This document shows, piece by piece, positions 27,206 through 38,461 of a DNA stretch of 64,000 bases. This DNA is from Carboxylicivirga mesophila. GTDB taxonomy: Bacteria > Bacteroidota > Bacteroidia > Bacteroidales > Marinilabiliaceae. The stretch is taken from NCBI RefSeq assembly GCF_018271975.1, contig NZ_JAGUCN010000003.1, forward strand, positions 1-64,000, read 5' to 3'. Every line of letters starts with the position of its first letter. The first letter of the stretch is position 1. The translations under genes were made by a program, and so were the position numbers. The notes under the pieces are model-generated. The model was given only the letters and a program-made list of their open reading frames with translations, did not search any database and was not told the origin of the DNA.

Positions 27206-28186
27206 TTATTTCTGTCCGTTTAAAATATCAGCCGCATCCAATGCATGATAGGTGATGATGATATCGGCCCCTGCACGTTTGATTGACAGAAGTACTTCCA
27301 TCATTACGCGTTTTTCATCAATCCAGTCTTTTTCACCAGCTGCTTTCACCATACTAAACTCACCACTTACGTTGTAGGCGGCTGTTGGCATTTCAAACTC
27401 ATGCTTGGTGCGATAAATAATATCGAGGTAACTTAAAGCGGGCTTCACCATAACAATGTCGGCACCTTCTTCAATATCTGCAGCAATCTCGCGCATAGCT
27501 TCATCCGAGTTAGCCGGATTCATCTGGTAAGTGCTGCGGTCGCCAAACTGTGGTGCGCTCTCGGCAGCTTCACGGAAAGGTCCGTAAAAACCTGATGCAT
27601 ATTTAGCAGCATACGACATGATAGGAATCTTTTCGTAGCCAGCCAGGTCTAAAGCCTCGCGAATGCGCAATACACGCCCATCCATCATATCACTTGGCGC
27701 AATCACATCAGCACCGGCTTCAGCCAATGACACAGACTGGTCGGCCAGTGTTTTCAATGTACTGTCATTATCAACATCGTTATCGATAATAGTGCCGCAA
27801 TGGCCATGAGTGGTGTATTCACAATTACATACATCGGCAATAATGAGGATATCATCGACTTCTGCCTTAATGGCACGAATAGCTTTTTGTACAATCCCGT
27901 CGCTCTGGCAAGCCACGTGTCCGTGCTCATCCTTGTGCTCAGGTATACCAAAAAGCAATACGCTCTTAACACCTTTTAATACTGCTCGTTTACATTCCTC
28001 TACCAACACATCAACTGACATCTGGTAGTTGCCCGGCATTGAACTAATGGGATTTTTTACGCCAGTTCCGGGACATACAAACAGGGGATAAACTAAATCT
28101 TCAACACGCAAATGCGTCTCTGTCACCATGTGGCGAACTATCTTATTGTATCTTAATCGTCTTAATCGGGTATCAGGAAATGCCAT
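27206..28186 (-). CDS. hemB: Delta-aminolevulinic acid dehydratase (porphobilinogen synthase)
   Basis: A 326-residue HemB condensing two aminolevulinates to porphobilinogen. The zinc-type cysteine cluster is present in [14 protein letters not shown] (near residues 118-131), so a zinc enzyme is expected rather than the cysteine-free magnesium type. Catalytic lysines lie in [15 protein letters not shown] (near 197) and [10 protein letters not shown] (near 250). It starts 17 bases after hemD, so the two are cotranscribed. Confidence 0.96.
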   Translation of the reverse strand: MAFPDTRLRRLRYNKIVRHMVTETHLRVEDLVYPLFVCPGTGVKNPISSMPGNYQMSVDVLVEECKRAVLKGVKSVLLFGIPEHKDEHGHVACQSDGIVQKAIRAIKAEVDDILIIADVCNCEYTTHGHCGTIIDNDVDNDSTLKTLADQSVSLAEAGADVIAPSDMMDGRVLRIREALDLAGYEKIPIMSYAAKYASGFYGPFREAAESAPQFGDRSTYQMNPANSDEAMREIAADIEEGADIVMVKPALSYLDIIYRTKHEFEMPTAAYNVSGEFSMVKAAGEKDWIDEKRVMMEVLLSIKRAGADIIITYHALDAADILNGQK

Positions 28187-28203
28187 ATTTAATTGTTTTT
28201 GTT

Positions 28204-28956
28204 TTAACGATATTCAGGTTTTAATTGTAGTTTCATTTCTTGCCAAAGCCCTTCGTAGGTTGACATACGCGCCGTTACAACAGGCGTCACATTCTGCTTT
28301 TTCATTACTTTGGTAGTGGCAGGTCCAATAGAGGCAAAGCCCACTTGATCATGTATATGTGAACCATATAAATTCATAAATCCGGTGAAGCATGATGGAC
28401 TGGTACACACGACCAGCAATGGTTTTTGAGCTTTTAATAGCGCTAGGGTTTGCTCATTCTGCTTATCTGCAATGATGGTACGATACACATTGTAACGACG
28501 GTAATGACATACATTCTTAAGCCCGTCTTCAAGCGTATTTTCTGCCAACTCACCCAGCATGCCCAACCATTTCTCACCAGGACGGATATGTGCCTGCTGC
28601 AATTCTTTAACTAAGTCAGAAGCTGTTCTTCCGCCAGATACCCACCAGGGCTTTACCCCATAACTTTCGAGCACCTGTGCTGTTTTTTTTCCAATACAGA
28701 TAAAGCTTTTATCCAGTACATCAGCGGGCTTCATTTGCTGAAAGAAATACTCCACACCACGCTTACTGGTAAAAATAATCCGTCGGCTGGAATATACTTC
28801 ATGCCGGCAATTGTCTTCCAATTTCACCAGCTCTGTATCAATCATCGGGTCGCACACCACCTCAATTCCTTCGCTCACTAAACCATTGTACAATAAGTCA
28901 TCATTACCCATCGGATGAGTTAATACTACGGCTTTTGGTTGCGAATAAGGCTCCAT
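28204..28956 (-). CDS. hemD: Uroporphyrinogen III synthase
   Basis: A 250-residue HemD, which cyclises hydroxymethylbilane with ring D inversion. HemD sequences are poorly conserved, but the two-lobed pattern is seen: VVLTHP at the N-terminus, [13 protein letters not shown] near 60-72, [13 protein letters not shown] near 87-99 and the C-terminal [14 protein letters not shown] near 208-221. It begins one base after the hemC stop, which fixes its identity by context. Confidence 0.88.
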   Translation of the reverse strand: MEPYSQPKAVVLTHPMGNDDLLYNGLVSEGIEVVCDPMIDTELVKLEDNCRHEVYSSRRIIFTSKRGVEYFFQQMKPADVLDKSFICIGKKTAQVLESYGVKPWWVSGGRTASDLVKELQQAHIRPGEKWLGMLGELAENTLEDGLKNVCHYRRYNVYRTIIADKQNEQTLALLKAQKPLLVVCTSPSCFTGFMNLYGSHIHDQVGFASIGPATTKVMKKQNVTPVVTARMSTYEGLWQEMKLQLKPEYR

Positions 28957-28957
28957 G

Positions 28958-29896
28958 CTACTGATTATTTAATGTCCTTACTTTTTCGAGTATCTCATGT
29001 GCTCCGGACTGAGCCATCTGTTGAGCCAATTTACGACCAATCGTTTCTGCATCGCAAGCTTTTCCAGAAAGTTCTGCCCGCAACTCCTGCGATCCATCGG
29101 GCATGGCCACTAAACCAAGTAGATGCATATCATCACCATCGATATTTGCATAGGCTCCAATCGGAATCTGACAACCTCCTTCCAGCTCATTCAAAAAGCT
29201 TCTTTCGGCTGTTATCTGTTGATAGCTTTCTTCGCAGTGCAAGGTTTTTACAATGGCGTCAATGGTATCATCATTGTCGCGTATCTCAACAGCTATGGCA
29301 CCTTGTCCACAGGCAGACACAAAATAATCGGGTTCAAACAGATTGGTGATTACATCATCAAAACCCAAACGTATTAAGCCGGCACCCGCCATTACCATTG
29401 CATCGCAGTGACCGTCCTCCATCTTCTTAAGACGGGTATTGACATTACCGCGTATATCCACCACTTTTACTTTTGGATTAATCCGGTGCACCTGCGCTTT
29501 CCTTCTCAGGCTAGACGTAGCAACGGTATGTGCTTCGGTCATCTCCTCCAGCGATAGTCCATCCTTACTCACCCAGGCATCTTTATATTCAGCTCTTTTC
29601 AGTATAGCTCCCAGCTGTGCTCCTTCCGGAAAAACAGTAGGCAGATCCTTCAGGCTGTGCACACACATATCTACTTCATTATTAAACAAGGCGTGTTCCA
29701 ATTCTTTGGTGAATAGGCCCTTATCACCTATTTTCGATAAGGCTACATCAAGTATTTTATCACCTTTGGTGGAGATTATTACAATCTCAAATATGGTATC
29801 GGGGATCGCTTGTTCAAGCTTTGATTTAACCAGGTTAGCCTGGTACAATGCCAGCTGACTACCTCGTGTTCCTATACGGACAATGGATTTACTCAT
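28958..29896 (-). CDS. hemC: Hydroxymethylbilane synthase
   Basis: A 312-residue porphobilinogen deaminase that polymerises four porphobilinogens. The dipyrromethane cofactor cysteine is Cys242 in LEGGCQIPIGAYA. Substrate-binding arginines sit in RIGTRGSQLAL (residues 7-17), SSLRRKAQV near 128-136 and DIRGNVNTRL near 147-156. It lies 56 bases after hemA and one base before hemD. Confidence 0.96.
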   Translation of the reverse strand: MSKSIVRIGTRGSQLALYQANLVKSKLEQAIPDTIFEIVIISTKGDKILDVALSKIGDKGLFTKELEHALFNNEVDMCVHSLKDLPTVFPEGAQLGAILKRAEYKDAWVSKDGLSLEEMTEAHTVATSSLRRKAQVHRINPKVKVVDIRGNVNTRLKKMEDGHCDAMVMAGAGLIRLGFDDVITNLFEPDYFVSACGQGAIAVEIRDNDDTIDAIVKTLHCEESYQQITAERSFLNELEGGCQIPIGAYANIDGDDMHLLGLVAMPDGSQELRAELSGKACDAETIGRKLAQQMAQSGAHEILEKVRTLNNQ

Positions 29897-29952
29897 ATAC
29901 TTAAGGGATTCTGAACTAAAAAAATACAGATGAAAACATCTGTATTTAATAT

Positions 29953-31221
29953 CTATGAGTTAAAGTTAAAAAATTCTTCGAGTATTTTTACTTTTTCCGA
30001 ATCGCGACCTTCATTGGTCACCATTTTCATCTGCTTAATCAGCATACGGGTTAGTTTGGCGCTCAGGTGTTCGCCATACTCGTTTATCTTTTGCGATGCG
30101 TCAACATCATCTTTAACTTTCTTATAATTTCTTGCTTCGAGAGAATTTACATCTTTAAATGTACTTGTTATAGCGCTAATAGCGGAACTCATGCGACGCA
30201 CATTTAACCAATCATCAAACTCAGCCAATACTTCTTCAATGATTTCTTCGGCTTCCTGCAGCTTACCTTTGCGTTTTTCAAAGTTGGCCTTCACTACCTC
30301 TTCCATATGGTCGAGGTCATAAACAGTGACACCTTCCAACTTACCGGCATCAGCATCTACATTACGCGGGCTACACAAATCCAACACCAACAGCGGCTTA
30401 TTATCACGTTTCTGCATCACATCCGCCAAAACTTCTTTGGTCAATAGTGTGCGTGACGAACCGGTGGCATAAGTCACTACATCTACAGCCAGCAACTGTT
30501 CAATATGTGATTCGAAGGGAAAGGCAACGCCCTGCACACGGTCGGCCAGTTGTTCAGCTTTACCAAGGGTGCGGTTGGTTATCCAGTTATTAACACATCC
30601 TTTTTTGGATAGGTTTAATGCTACAATGGTACCTGTTTCGCCGGCTCCAACGGTGAGGGCTTTCACATTTGGAAAACCATTGAGCTTATTGCTGGCCAGC
30701 TCAACAGCAGCCGAGCTTACTGACACAGCCCCTTTATTTAAAGCAGTTTTTGTACGCACCAGTTTACCAGCTTCAAAAGCCTTATGCACCATTCTGGTTA
30801 ATTCGGGTCCAACCATAGCCGTGTTATCCACCCAAGAAAATGCTTCTTTTAGTTGGGAAACAATCTGGTATTCACCCAAGATTAGTGAATCGAGGCCCGT
30901 AGCTACACGGAATAGGTGGCGCGCACAATTAAGGCCTACATGTGAGTACAAATATTTCTTAATAGTTTCATTCTTCTTGAAGTAGGCGATATAAGCATCG
31001 GTCACACTTTGAACATACTCGTCCATATCTTCCACTTTCGAGCAGTCTGCTTCGTAATACAGCTCTGTGCGGTTACAGGTGCTTAATGCCATGATACCAT
31101 CCACATCACATTTTTGATTCAGGTATTCATACAAACCGGTAACCTCTTCCTTGGTAATTACCAATTGCTCACGTATTTCGAGTAGTGCAGTTTGGTGACT
31201 GATTCCAATTAGACCGACCAT
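29953..31221 (-). CDS. hemA: Glutamyl-tRNA reductase
   Basis: A 422-residue HemA reducing glutamyl-tRNA to glutamate-1-semialdehyde with NADPH. The catalytic cysteine is Cys49 in LSTCNRTELYY, GLDSLILGEYQI near 110-121 is the signature, and the NADPH loop is VGAGETG near 190. The C-terminal dimerisation helix is present. It is the first gene of the hem series and carries the promoter at 31283-31310. Regulation by haem is common for HemA but nothing in the sequence shows it here. Confidence 0.96.
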   Translation of the reverse strand: MVGLIGISHQTALLEIREQLVITKEEVTGLYEYLNQKCDVDGIMALSTCNRTELYYEADCSKVEDMDEYVQSVTDAYIAYFKKNETIKKYLYSHVGLNCARHLFRVATGLDSLILGEYQIVSQLKEAFSWVDNTAMVGPELTRMVHKAFEAGKLVRTKTALNKGAVSVSSAAVELASNKLNGFPNVKALTVGAGETGTIVALNLSKKGCVNNWITNRTLGKAEQLADRVQGVAFPFESHIEQLLAVDVVTYATGSSRTLLTKEVLADVMQKRDNKPLLVLDLCSPRNVDADAGKLEGVTVYDLDHMEEVVKANFEKRKGKLQEAEEIIEEVLAEFDDWLNVRRMSSAISAITSTFKDVNSLEARNYKKVKDDVDASQKINEYGEHLSAKLTRMLIKQMKMVTNEGRDSEKVKILEEFFNFNS

Positions 31222-31282
31222 ATCTTCAATTCAGAATTACTTGTTCATTTGTTTATTCAAGCCACTTTCGGAGCTTATGAAT

Positions 31283-31310
31283 CAAAAGTAAAAATGAAAT
31301 CTGTAGCAAA
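31283..31310 (-). promoter_or_regulatory. Predicted promoter of the hem operon
   Basis: On the minus strand, TTTG (31307-31310) and TACTTTTG (31283-31290) are separated by 16 bases and match the Bacteroidota TTTG / TAnnTTTG pattern, though the spacing is slightly short. The -7 box ends about 61 bases before the hemA start. Confidence 0.55.
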
Positions 31311-31432
31311 TCTGAAGATTGAACCAAATTCGGTAAGCTGCTACTTCTTTAGAATGATTTTAGATAAAAAATGTTAAAATTAGATCTAATTATCTAAGCT
31401 AAACCAAGGATTACTATGACAAGACAACTACG

Positions 31433-31957
31433 CTACATTAATTCGCCTGACGCTTTTATAATTCGCACAAAGCCATCGACACCGAGCACCTCGCCATCAG
31501 CAATTACCTTTGCCTGATTGTAAAAGCCATCCCGTTCCTGCAATTTTTCTTCGATGTACTGATGCAGCTCAGTGCCTGACTTACCGGCCACCAATGGTCG
31601 CACCTGTCGGGCGCTACTCAAGCGTCCGGCCAGTGTTTCAACCGACAATTTTATGTAAATGGTTAAACCGGTATCGTTCATCACCTGCATATTATTAAAA
31701 TAGCAAGGTGCACCTCCCCCGGTAGCTATAATTAATCGCTCTTTTTGGCTCACATCCAGCAACAACTCCTTCTCGGCCAACCTGAATGCATCTTCACCAA
31801 ACTGGGCAAAATATTGCTTGATGGTCATTTGATAACGTTCCTCAAAATAGTCGTCCAGGTCCAGAAATTCCCAGCCGAGTTCTGAGCGCAGGCGCTTACC
31901 AAGCGTCGACTTGCCGCTTCCCATGAATCCAACCAGATATATGCGCTTAATGACCAT
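31433..31957 (-). CDS. aroK: Shikimate kinase
   Basis: A 174-residue P-loop kinase phosphorylating shikimate at O3. Walker A is GFMGSGKST (residues 10-18), the substrate aspartate lies in DLDDYFEE near 34-41, GGGAPCYFNN near 80 binds shikimate, and the LID arginine is in RQVRPLVAG near 115-123. It starts 37 bases after parC and closes the hpt-to-aroK series. No other aro gene is in the window. Confidence 0.94.
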   Translation of the reverse strand: MVIKRIYLVGFMGSGKSTLGKRLRSELGWEFLDLDDYFEERYQMTIKQYFAQFGEDAFRLAEKELLLDVSQKERLIIATGGGAPCYFNNMQVMNDTGLTIYIKLSVETLAGRLSSARQVRPLVAGKSGTELHQYIEEKLQERDGFYNQAKVIADGEVLGVDGFVRIIKASGELM

Positions 31958-31994
31958 CTAACATTTAAGTTAATGTGTTATCCTCCCAGAGACA

Positions 31995-34634
31995 TCATTC
32001 ATTAAACAGCGACATCTGGTTTTCATCATCTTCATCATGGTGCTCATCAGCAGCTTCACCTTGTCCATCAGGCTTTGGCTCATCTAACACCAAAGGCTCC
32101 AATTCCTGAATTTTAGACACCTGAAAAGTGGTCAGACGCTTACCTTTGGCCTTAAAGCTCTTCACGCCGATAAACTCAGCCACCTCAACAATGAGCTTCT
32201 CTTTCAATTTATCATCGCCTCCGAACTTCACCTCCAGACGCGGGTAATCCACATGCATAATTTTCACCAGTCGCGATTTAGGATTATCACCTATAAACGA
32301 CTGTGCCCTGGCCGAATTCTCAAACTGGAAACGCTTGATATAGTAGTAGTTTTGGTCGGCATCAAAATACACGGCAGACCACACCACATCACTCTTATAC
32401 TTTTCAATGATGAGAATATTATCCTCATAATGGTTACTCAGATCATAGGATGTCAGGTGGTACTTACCATCTTTAGTGATGATTAAAACCTGATCGCCAC
32501 CATGGAATTCACCCAGATATTGACCTCTTCCATCAGCATTTAAGCGCAATGTTTCATGCTCAAACCAAATTTTACGGCCACCCAAAGTTGATTCACCTTT
32601 CCGTTTAAGTGATATAGATTTCACCTCGTGCTTAGTCAGGATATTACCCATCGCGGCCCGGCCCTTAATCGCCAGCTCACCCATATCCACATCAAACACA
32701 AGGTTACGGATACGTGCCTTTGGGCGAAGCACCACCTTCAGGATTTCCGATTCACCATTTGGATTGGCACTGAAATACATCAGTTTCGAACCCGGTGTTT
32801 CTTTAGTGATGTGATACTCCTTATCGCGGGTTACGCCGGTAACAGCAAAGCGCTTCATATACATGATACCGCCTTTTCCATCCTGATAAACGGCGTTGTA
32901 AATGGTGCGCTTATCATTCTTCTTGAACACAGCGATGTGTATGATATCTTTACCCACAAAAGCTTTGTCAGATACTTTTGTGATAATGTACTTACCGTCT
33001 TTGTAGAAAATGATAATATCATCGATATCTGAACAATCGCAAACATATTCATCCTTTCGAAGAGACGTTCCTACAAAACCGTCCTCGCGGTTGATATACA
33101 ACTTCTCATTTTTCACCACCACTTTGGTAGCCTCAATATTGGCAAAGCTCCTGATCTCCGTTTTACGTGGGAAGTTTTTACCATATTGCTTCTTAATATG
33201 CTTAAAGTAGTCAATCGCATAAGTAATCAGGTTGGCCAGATGATAAGCTATCTGTTCCATTTCCTCCTCCAGGGAAGCGATGTATTCATCTGCTTTCTTG
33301 GCGTCAAATTTAGAGATCCGAATCATTCGAATCTGCGTCAGCTTCACAATATCATCGCGTGTTACCTCGCGCCTCAGCAGGTTTTTAAACGGTTCTAATC
33401 CATGATCAATGGTTTGCACAACAGCCTCCATTGTCTCACAGTCCTCCATGCGCTGGTAAATCTTATTCTCAATAAAGATGCGCTCCAGTGAAGACATGTG
33501 CCACGCCTCTTCCAGCTCACCTTTACGGATTTCCAACTCACGCTTAAGCAACTGTACAGTATTATCCGTATTCTCTTTCAGGATTTCACTAACTCCAATA
33601 AAATAGGGCTTGTTATCCTGAATAACACAGGCATTAGGCGATATAGACACCTCGCAGTCAGTGAATGCATATAAAGCATCAATGGTCTTATCGGGCGACG
33701 CACCAGCTGGCAGATACACGAGTATCTCCACATTCTCAGCCGTGTTATCGTCAATTTTCTTGATTTTTATCTTGCCCTTATCATTGGCTTTAAGAATGGA
33801 CTCAATTAGTGTGGTTGTATTTTTACCATAAGGAATATCGGATATGACCAGTGTTTTACTGTCCACCTTACCGATTTTAGCCCGCACCTTAACAGCACCA
33901 CCTCTTAGCCCGTCGTTGTAACGCGACACATCCACCATACCACCTGTTGGGAAATCAGGAAAAATCTCGAATGGTTTATTCTCCAAATAATTAACTGAAG
34001 CATCAATCAGCTCATTAAAGTTGTGAGGCAACAGTTTAGATGCCAATCCAACGGCGATACCTTCTACGCCCTGTGCCAATAGCAGCGGAAACTTAACGGG
34101 TAAGGTAATCGGCTCATTATTACGTCCATCGTAACTCTGTTTCCACTCCGTAGTCTTGGGATTAAAGACCACTTCCTGTGCAAACTTAGTCAGGCGTGCT
34201 TCGATGTAACGAGGTGCAGCCGCGCTATCACCTGTATACACGTTACCCCAGTTACCCTGGCAGTCAATCAGTAAATCTTTTTGCCCAAGTTGCACCAGGG
34301 CATCACCAATGGATGCATCCCCGTGCGGGTGAAACTGCATGGTAAAACCAATAATATTGGCCACCTTATTGTAGCGCCCATCATCCATGCGACGCATAGC
34401 ATGCAGAATACGTCGCTGCACCGGTTTTAAACCATCGTTAATATGCGGCACCGCACGCTCCAGAATCACATAAGACGCATAGTCGAGGAACCACTCGCGG
34501 TACATACCCGGCAAATGATTAATAGATGTTTCATCGGCATCCCACAGGTGCTGTTCTTCCTGTGGCTGATTTTCTGATGACTCCGAAGGCACTTCCTCCG
34601 GCACATTGGGTGTATTTGTATCGTCGAAACTCAT
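31995..34634 (-). CDS. parC: DNA topoisomerase IV subunit A
   Basis: An 879-residue type II topoisomerase A subunit. The catalytic tyrosine is Tyr143 in AAAPRYIEARL, and RRILHAMRRMDDGRYNK near 75-90 and HPHGDASIGDAL near 102-113 form the winged-helix DNA gate. A coiled-coil tower (about 390-470) and a C-terminal beta-pinwheel follow. The GyrA box is not evident and the partner gene is ParE-like, so decatenating Topo IV is preferred over gyrase. It begins 2 bases after parE. Confidence 0.92.
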   Translation of the reverse strand: MSFDDTNTPNVPEEVPSESSENQPQEEQHLWDADETSINHLPGMYREWFLDYASYVILERAVPHINDGLKPVQRRILHAMRRMDDGRYNKVANIIGFTMQFHPHGDASIGDALVQLGQKDLLIDCQGNWGNVYTGDSAAAPRYIEARLTKFAQEVVFNPKTTEWKQSYDGRNNEPITLPVKFPLLLAQGVEGIAVGLASKLLPHNFNELIDASVNYLENKPFEIFPDFPTGGMVDVSRYNDGLRGGAVKVRAKIGKVDSKTLVISDIPYGKNTTTLIESILKANDKGKIKIKKIDDNTAENVEILVYLPAGASPDKTIDALYAFTDCEVSISPNACVIQDNKPYFIGVSEILKENTDNTVQLLKRELEIRKGELEEAWHMSSLERIFIENKIYQRMEDCETMEAVVQTIDHGLEPFKNLLRREVTRDDIVKLTQIRMIRISKFDAKKADEYIASLEEEMEQIAYHLANLITYAIDYFKHIKKQYGKNFPRKTEIRSFANIEATKVVVKNEKLYINREDGFVGTSLRKDEYVCDCSDIDDIIIFYKDGKYIITKVSDKAFVGKDIIHIAVFKKNDKRTIYNAVYQDGKGGIMYMKRFAVTGVTRDKEYHITKETPGSKLMYFSANPNGESEILKVVLRPKARIRNLVFDVDMGELAIKGRAAMGNILTKHEVKSISLKRKGESTLGGRKIWFEHETLRLNADGRGQYLGEFHGGDQVLIITKDGKYHLTSYDLSNHYEDNILIIEKYKSDVVWSAVYFDADQNYYYIKRFQFENSARAQSFIGDNPKSRLVKIMHVDYPRLEVKFGGDDKLKEKLIVEVAEFIGVKSFKAKGKRLTTFQVSKIQELEPLVLDEPKPDGQGEAADEHHDEDDENQMSLFNE

Positions 34635-34636
34635 TC

Positions 34637-36502
34637 TTAATTATTTGATTCTTGAGTAACAAGGTCTTCTTCCACAACCAGATTATCAATGATGAAATTT
34701 TGCCTGTCGGGTGTGTTTTTACCCATGTAAAACTCCAGCAAATCTTTAATCGGCACATCCTTTTTCAAGCGCACCTGCTCCAATCGGATATCCTTACCGA
34801 TAAAGTGTTTAAACTCATCTGGCGATATCTCACCAAGTCCCTTAAATCGGGTTATCTCCGGTTTAGGTCCACATTTTTTCATGGCAGACAATTTCTCTTC
34901 ATCCGAGTAGCAATAGAAAGTCTTCTTTTTATTACGCACCCGGAACAAAGGAGTCTGTAAAATATACAGGTGCCCATTCTTCACCAACTCAGGGAAGAAC
35001 TGCAAAAAGAACGTGAGCAGCAATAAGCGGATGTGCATACCATCCACATCGGCATCGGTGGCAATAATCACGTGGTTATATCGCAAGCTATCCAATCCAT
35101 CTTCTATATCAAGAGCTGCCTGCAAAAGGTTAAACTCCTCATTCTCATACACCACCTTGCGGGTCAGTCCGTAACTATTCAGCGGCTTTCCCTTAAGACT
35201 GAATACGGCCTGTGAGTTAACGTTACGAGCCTTGGTGATTGAACCACTGGCCGAATCTCCCTCCGTGATGAAAATAGAGCTGGCTCCATTTTCGTCTTTC
35301 TTAATATCTGTATAATGAATCCGGCAGTCGCGCAGTTTTTTATTGTGAAGGCTCACTTTCTTTGCCCTTTCGCGCGCCAGTTTCTTAATGCCTGAAATGG
35401 CCTTACGTTCTTTTTCTGACTCGAGAATTTTCTTGTATAATATCTCGGCACTTTCGGTATTCTTATGCAGGAAATTATCCAGATGCTCGGTTACAAAATC
35501 GAGGATAAAATTACGCACCGAAGGTCCGTTGGGTCCTATATCTTTAGAGCCCAGCTTGGTTTTAGTCTGCGATTCAAATACCGGTTCTTCTACTTTGATG
35601 CTAACCGCCGCAATAATACCTGTGCGAATATCGGACACATCGAAGTTCTTATTGTAAAAATCACGAATGGTCTTCACATACGCTTCGCGGAAAGCTACCA
35701 GGTGTGTTCCACCCTGTGTGGTGTGCTGGCCATTGACAAAGGTATAATACTCCTCGCCATACTGGTTACCATGCGTGACGGCTATCTCCAAGTCTTCGCC
35801 TTCCAAATGAATAATCGGGTACAAGCCTTCACCATCCATGTTCTCATTCAGCAGGTCGAGCAATCCATTCTTACTCTGAAACACTTTGCCGTTGTAAACA
35901 ATGGACAGTCCTTTATTAAGATAGGTATAGTTGCGTAAGAGCGTTTCGATATATTCATCACGGAAACGGTAATTTTCAAATATCTCAGCATCGGGCGTAA
36001 AAGCAATATAGGTACCATTCTTCTCACCAGAGGTATCCATGTCATGATCGGTTACCACTTCGCCCCGGCTAAACTCCACTCGCTTGGTCTCGCCTTCGCG
36101 ATAGGCCTGAACTGTAAAATCAGTACTCAGGGCATTTACCGCCTTAATACCAACACCATTTAATCCCACCGACTTTTTAAAGGCCTTTGAGTCGTACTTG
36201 GCACCTGTATTCATTTTGGAGGCTACATCAATCACCTTTCCCAAAGGAATACCACGCCCATAATCGCGAACAGTCACACGTCCTTCCTGCACGGTAACTT
36301 CAATCTTCTTGCCGTTACCCATCATAAACTCATCGATGGAATTATCCATTACTTCCTTGAGCAACACGTAAATACCATCATCGGCAAAAGTTCCATCTCC
36401 CAACTTACCAATATACATACCCGGACGACGGCGGATGTGTTCCTTCCAGTCCAGCGTGCGGATCGTATCTTCGGAATAGTTCTGTGTATTTTGACTACTC
36501 AT
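34637..36502 (-). CDS. parE: DNA topoisomerase IV subunit B
   Basis: A 621-residue ATPase subunit. GHKL motifs are [10 protein letters not shown] near 46-55, GRGIPLGKV near 76-84 and the Gly-rich lid [13 protein letters not shown] near 110-122. The TOPRIM domain has the signature [14 protein letters not shown] near 430 and [12 protein letters not shown] near 505. The compact length (about 620) fits ParE without gyrase insertions. The ATG at 36502 is preferred to a TTG four codons upstream. Its stop lies 2 bases before parC, so the subunits are made in step. Confidence 0.92.
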   Translation of the reverse strand: MSSQNTQNYSEDTIRTLDWKEHIRRRPGMYIGKLGDGTFADDGIYVLLKEVMDNSIDEFMMGNGKKIEVTVQEGRVTVRDYGRGIPLGKVIDVASKMNTGAKYDSKAFKKSVGLNGVGIKAVNALSTDFTVQAYREGETKRVEFSRGEVVTDHDMDTSGEKNGTYIAFTPDAEIFENYRFRDEYIETLLRNYTYLNKGLSIVYNGKVFQSKNGLLDLLNENMDGEGLYPIIHLEGEDLEIAVTHGNQYGEEYYTFVNGQHTTQGGTHLVAFREAYVKTIRDFYNKNFDVSDIRTGIIAAVSIKVEEPVFESQTKTKLGSKDIGPNGPSVRNFILDFVTEHLDNFLHKNTESAEILYKKILESEKERKAISGIKKLARERAKKVSLHNKKLRDCRIHYTDIKKDENGASSIFITEGDSASGSITKARNVNSQAVFSLKGKPLNSYGLTRKVVYENEEFNLLQAALDIEDGLDSLRYNHVIIATDADVDGMHIRLLLLTFFLQFFPELVKNGHLYILQTPLFRVRNKKKTFYCYSDEEKLSAMKKCGPKPEITRFKGLGEISPDEFKHFIGKDIRLEQVRLKKDVPIKDLLEFYMGKNTPDRQNFIIDNLVVEEDLVTQESNN

Positions 36503-36625
36503 ACTTAAAATCAACTAAAAATTTGGAAAAGTGAAGGTCCTCTTATTGCGGAAAACCATCCAAATATAATTAAAAGACGAATTGTTTCGTAATTTCTTTT
36601 TCAACAACCATGCATATCTCTGCCC

Positions 36626-38461
36626 TCAATGCCGCACATTTTCGCTTGGAATCAGCCCCATTTTCTCCATCAGGTAGGTTGCATTATGACTTTGAGTAAC
36701 GCCCGTTCTCAGCTTATAATCAAAGCTTAATCCTTCCTTAGCAAAGCCCACTTCAAAGCAGTTGTTGAAAACTTGTCCATCGGTCTGCTCCGAAAGTTGA
36801 CCTAATTCCAAATCATGAGTGGCCACCAGTCCGCATCCGTTATACTTTAAAAACTGCTTAATCAGCGCCATAGAGCCCTGGTACTTATCTAAAGAATTGG
36901 TTCCTTTTAGAATCTCATCGAGGATAAAAAACAGTTCTCCATTTTCTTTCAGACGCTCCAATATCATCTGCAAGCGACTTAATTCGGCAAAAAAGTAAGA
37001 TTCGTGCTTCAATAAGTTATCAATGGCCCGCATATTGGTAACAAAAGGCATTGGCTTATATACAAACCCACTGGCTGCCACCACACAACCATTACCCGCC
37101 AGTACCATTGCCACTCCAACCGTACGCAGGAAAGTACTCTTGCCAGCCATATTGGCACCGGTTACCACGCAAATTCTTTGCTGCTCAGCAAAACAAAAAT
37201 CGTTACAAACCCTTTCCTCCAATGCAATTAGAGGATGCCCCAGGTCACTGGCTGAAAAAACAACCGATGACGATAACTGGGGATATACGTAGTCAGGGTG
37301 ATTAAAGGCGAAGGTGGCCAGACTATTTAAGGCTTCCAGCTCATCCAATGCTTCCATCCATTGAATCAGCCTGTCGCCATATCTTTTATACCATATCTGC
37401 AGACGCATACAAACCACTAAGTCCCATAAAAGAAAGGTATTCAAAATCACACCAAGCAGCATGTTCAGCCGTTGATCAAATAGCTTGATATGCCCGGCCA
37501 ACTGTTGCATGACATTACTTGCGGTCTGCCCATCCACTTTTAATTTATCCTTGAGCTTCAAAAGATAGACTGCCCGCATATCGGATTGCTCAACATGTTG
37601 TATGAGCTGAGAATAGCGCTGAAGGTAATTCCCCAAAGAAGCAACTTCCCCATGCACCTTATTGATCTTCTTCAGGTTGGCTGCCACAATGGCAAGTCCG
37701 GCAAAAAAGAGCCAGATAAACACATTAGCACTCCATACGTCCATCACAACCAACAGAATAGCCACCAATAACAGTATCATAAAACCAGCCATCAGACCTT
37801 TAGTGCCCCGGGAAATAAAACTCAGGTCAGGCTGAATGCTTAAATCCAGCTTTCGATTTCGCTTATTACCCTCTTCCACTAAAGCAGCCAGGGCATAATA
37901 ATGTTGTCGATATTCATCCTGAGCAGACAACTCACGAACAGCCTTCTGCCGTTCAACAATTTCGTCTGCATCCAATAGTATATTTTTTAATCTATTGGCT
38001 AATCTGAAATACCCTCCCCTTGTGGCTGTCCGGTTGATAAACTGAAACAAGGAACCTTTGCCAAACAAATCTAAATCGTGGGCATAATCATGATCAGGCT
38101 CAATCAATTCGGCCCCATCTTCTTCTTCGATCCACTTCTGCTCAAAGGCATTAATCTCCTTTGTGAGTAACTGAACCCTAAAACCTACATATTTACGCTG
38201 GGATAATATTTGATTGGCCCGCCACACAAGGGACACAAAAACACCGAATAGAACAATAAACAGCATAAAGAATGGCAACGTCCAGTGCACGAAGAACATA
38301 AAGGGCAGGACAAAGGCACTGACAAAAAAAAGCAAGCGTAACCAGGCATTACTAATGTAACGCCTTTTTAGCTTGTTTTCTTTAGCTAACCACTTTTCCA
38401 GGCTAGTCTTATAGTTTTGATATATTGATTCTATTCGTTGGCGGCCATCAGTTGCTCCCAT
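36626..38461 (-). CDS. Membrane-associated MutS-like ATPase
   Basis: A 611-residue protein with two pairs of predicted membrane helices (about residues 42-88 and 212-260) ahead of a MutS clamp/ATPase region. The ATPase has Walker [14 protein letters not shown] near 433-445, Walker [16 protein letters not shown] near 510 and the terminal [10 protein letters not shown] segment. The mismatch-reading domain I of MutS is absent, and there is no Smr nuclease as in MutS2. It resembles a Bacteroidota group of MutS-related proteins of unknown role. The start lies inside the end of obgE (31-base overlap), so translation is coupled. Confidence 0.85.
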   Translation of the reverse strand: MGATDGRQRIESIYQNYKTSLEKWLAKENKLKRRYISNAWLRLLFFVSAFVLPFMFFVHWTLPFFMLFIVLFGVFVSLVWRANQILSQRKYVGFRVQLLTKEINAFEQKWIEEEDGAELIEPDHDYAHDLDLFGKGSLFQFINRTATRGGYFRLANRLKNILLDADEIVERQKAVRELSAQDEYRQHYYALAALVEEGNKRNRKLDLSIQPDLSFISRGTKGLMAGFMILLLVAILLVVMDVWSANVFIWLFFAGLAIVAANLKKINKVHGEVASLGNYLQRYSQLIQHVEQSDMRAVYLLKLKDKLKVDGQTASNVMQQLAGHIKLFDQRLNMLLGVILNTFLLWDLVVCMRLQIWYKRYGDRLIQWMEALDELEALNSLATFAFNHPDYVYPQLSSSVVFSASDLGHPLIALEERVCNDFCFAEQQRICVVTGANMAGKSTFLRTVGVAMVLAGNGCVVAASGFVYKPMPFVTNMRAIDNLLKHESYFFAELSRLQMILERLKENGELFFILDEILKGTNSLDKYQGSMALIKQFLKYNGCGLVATHDLELGQLSEQTDGQVFNNCFEVGFAKEGLSFDYKLRTGVTQSHNATYLMEKMGLIPSENVRH

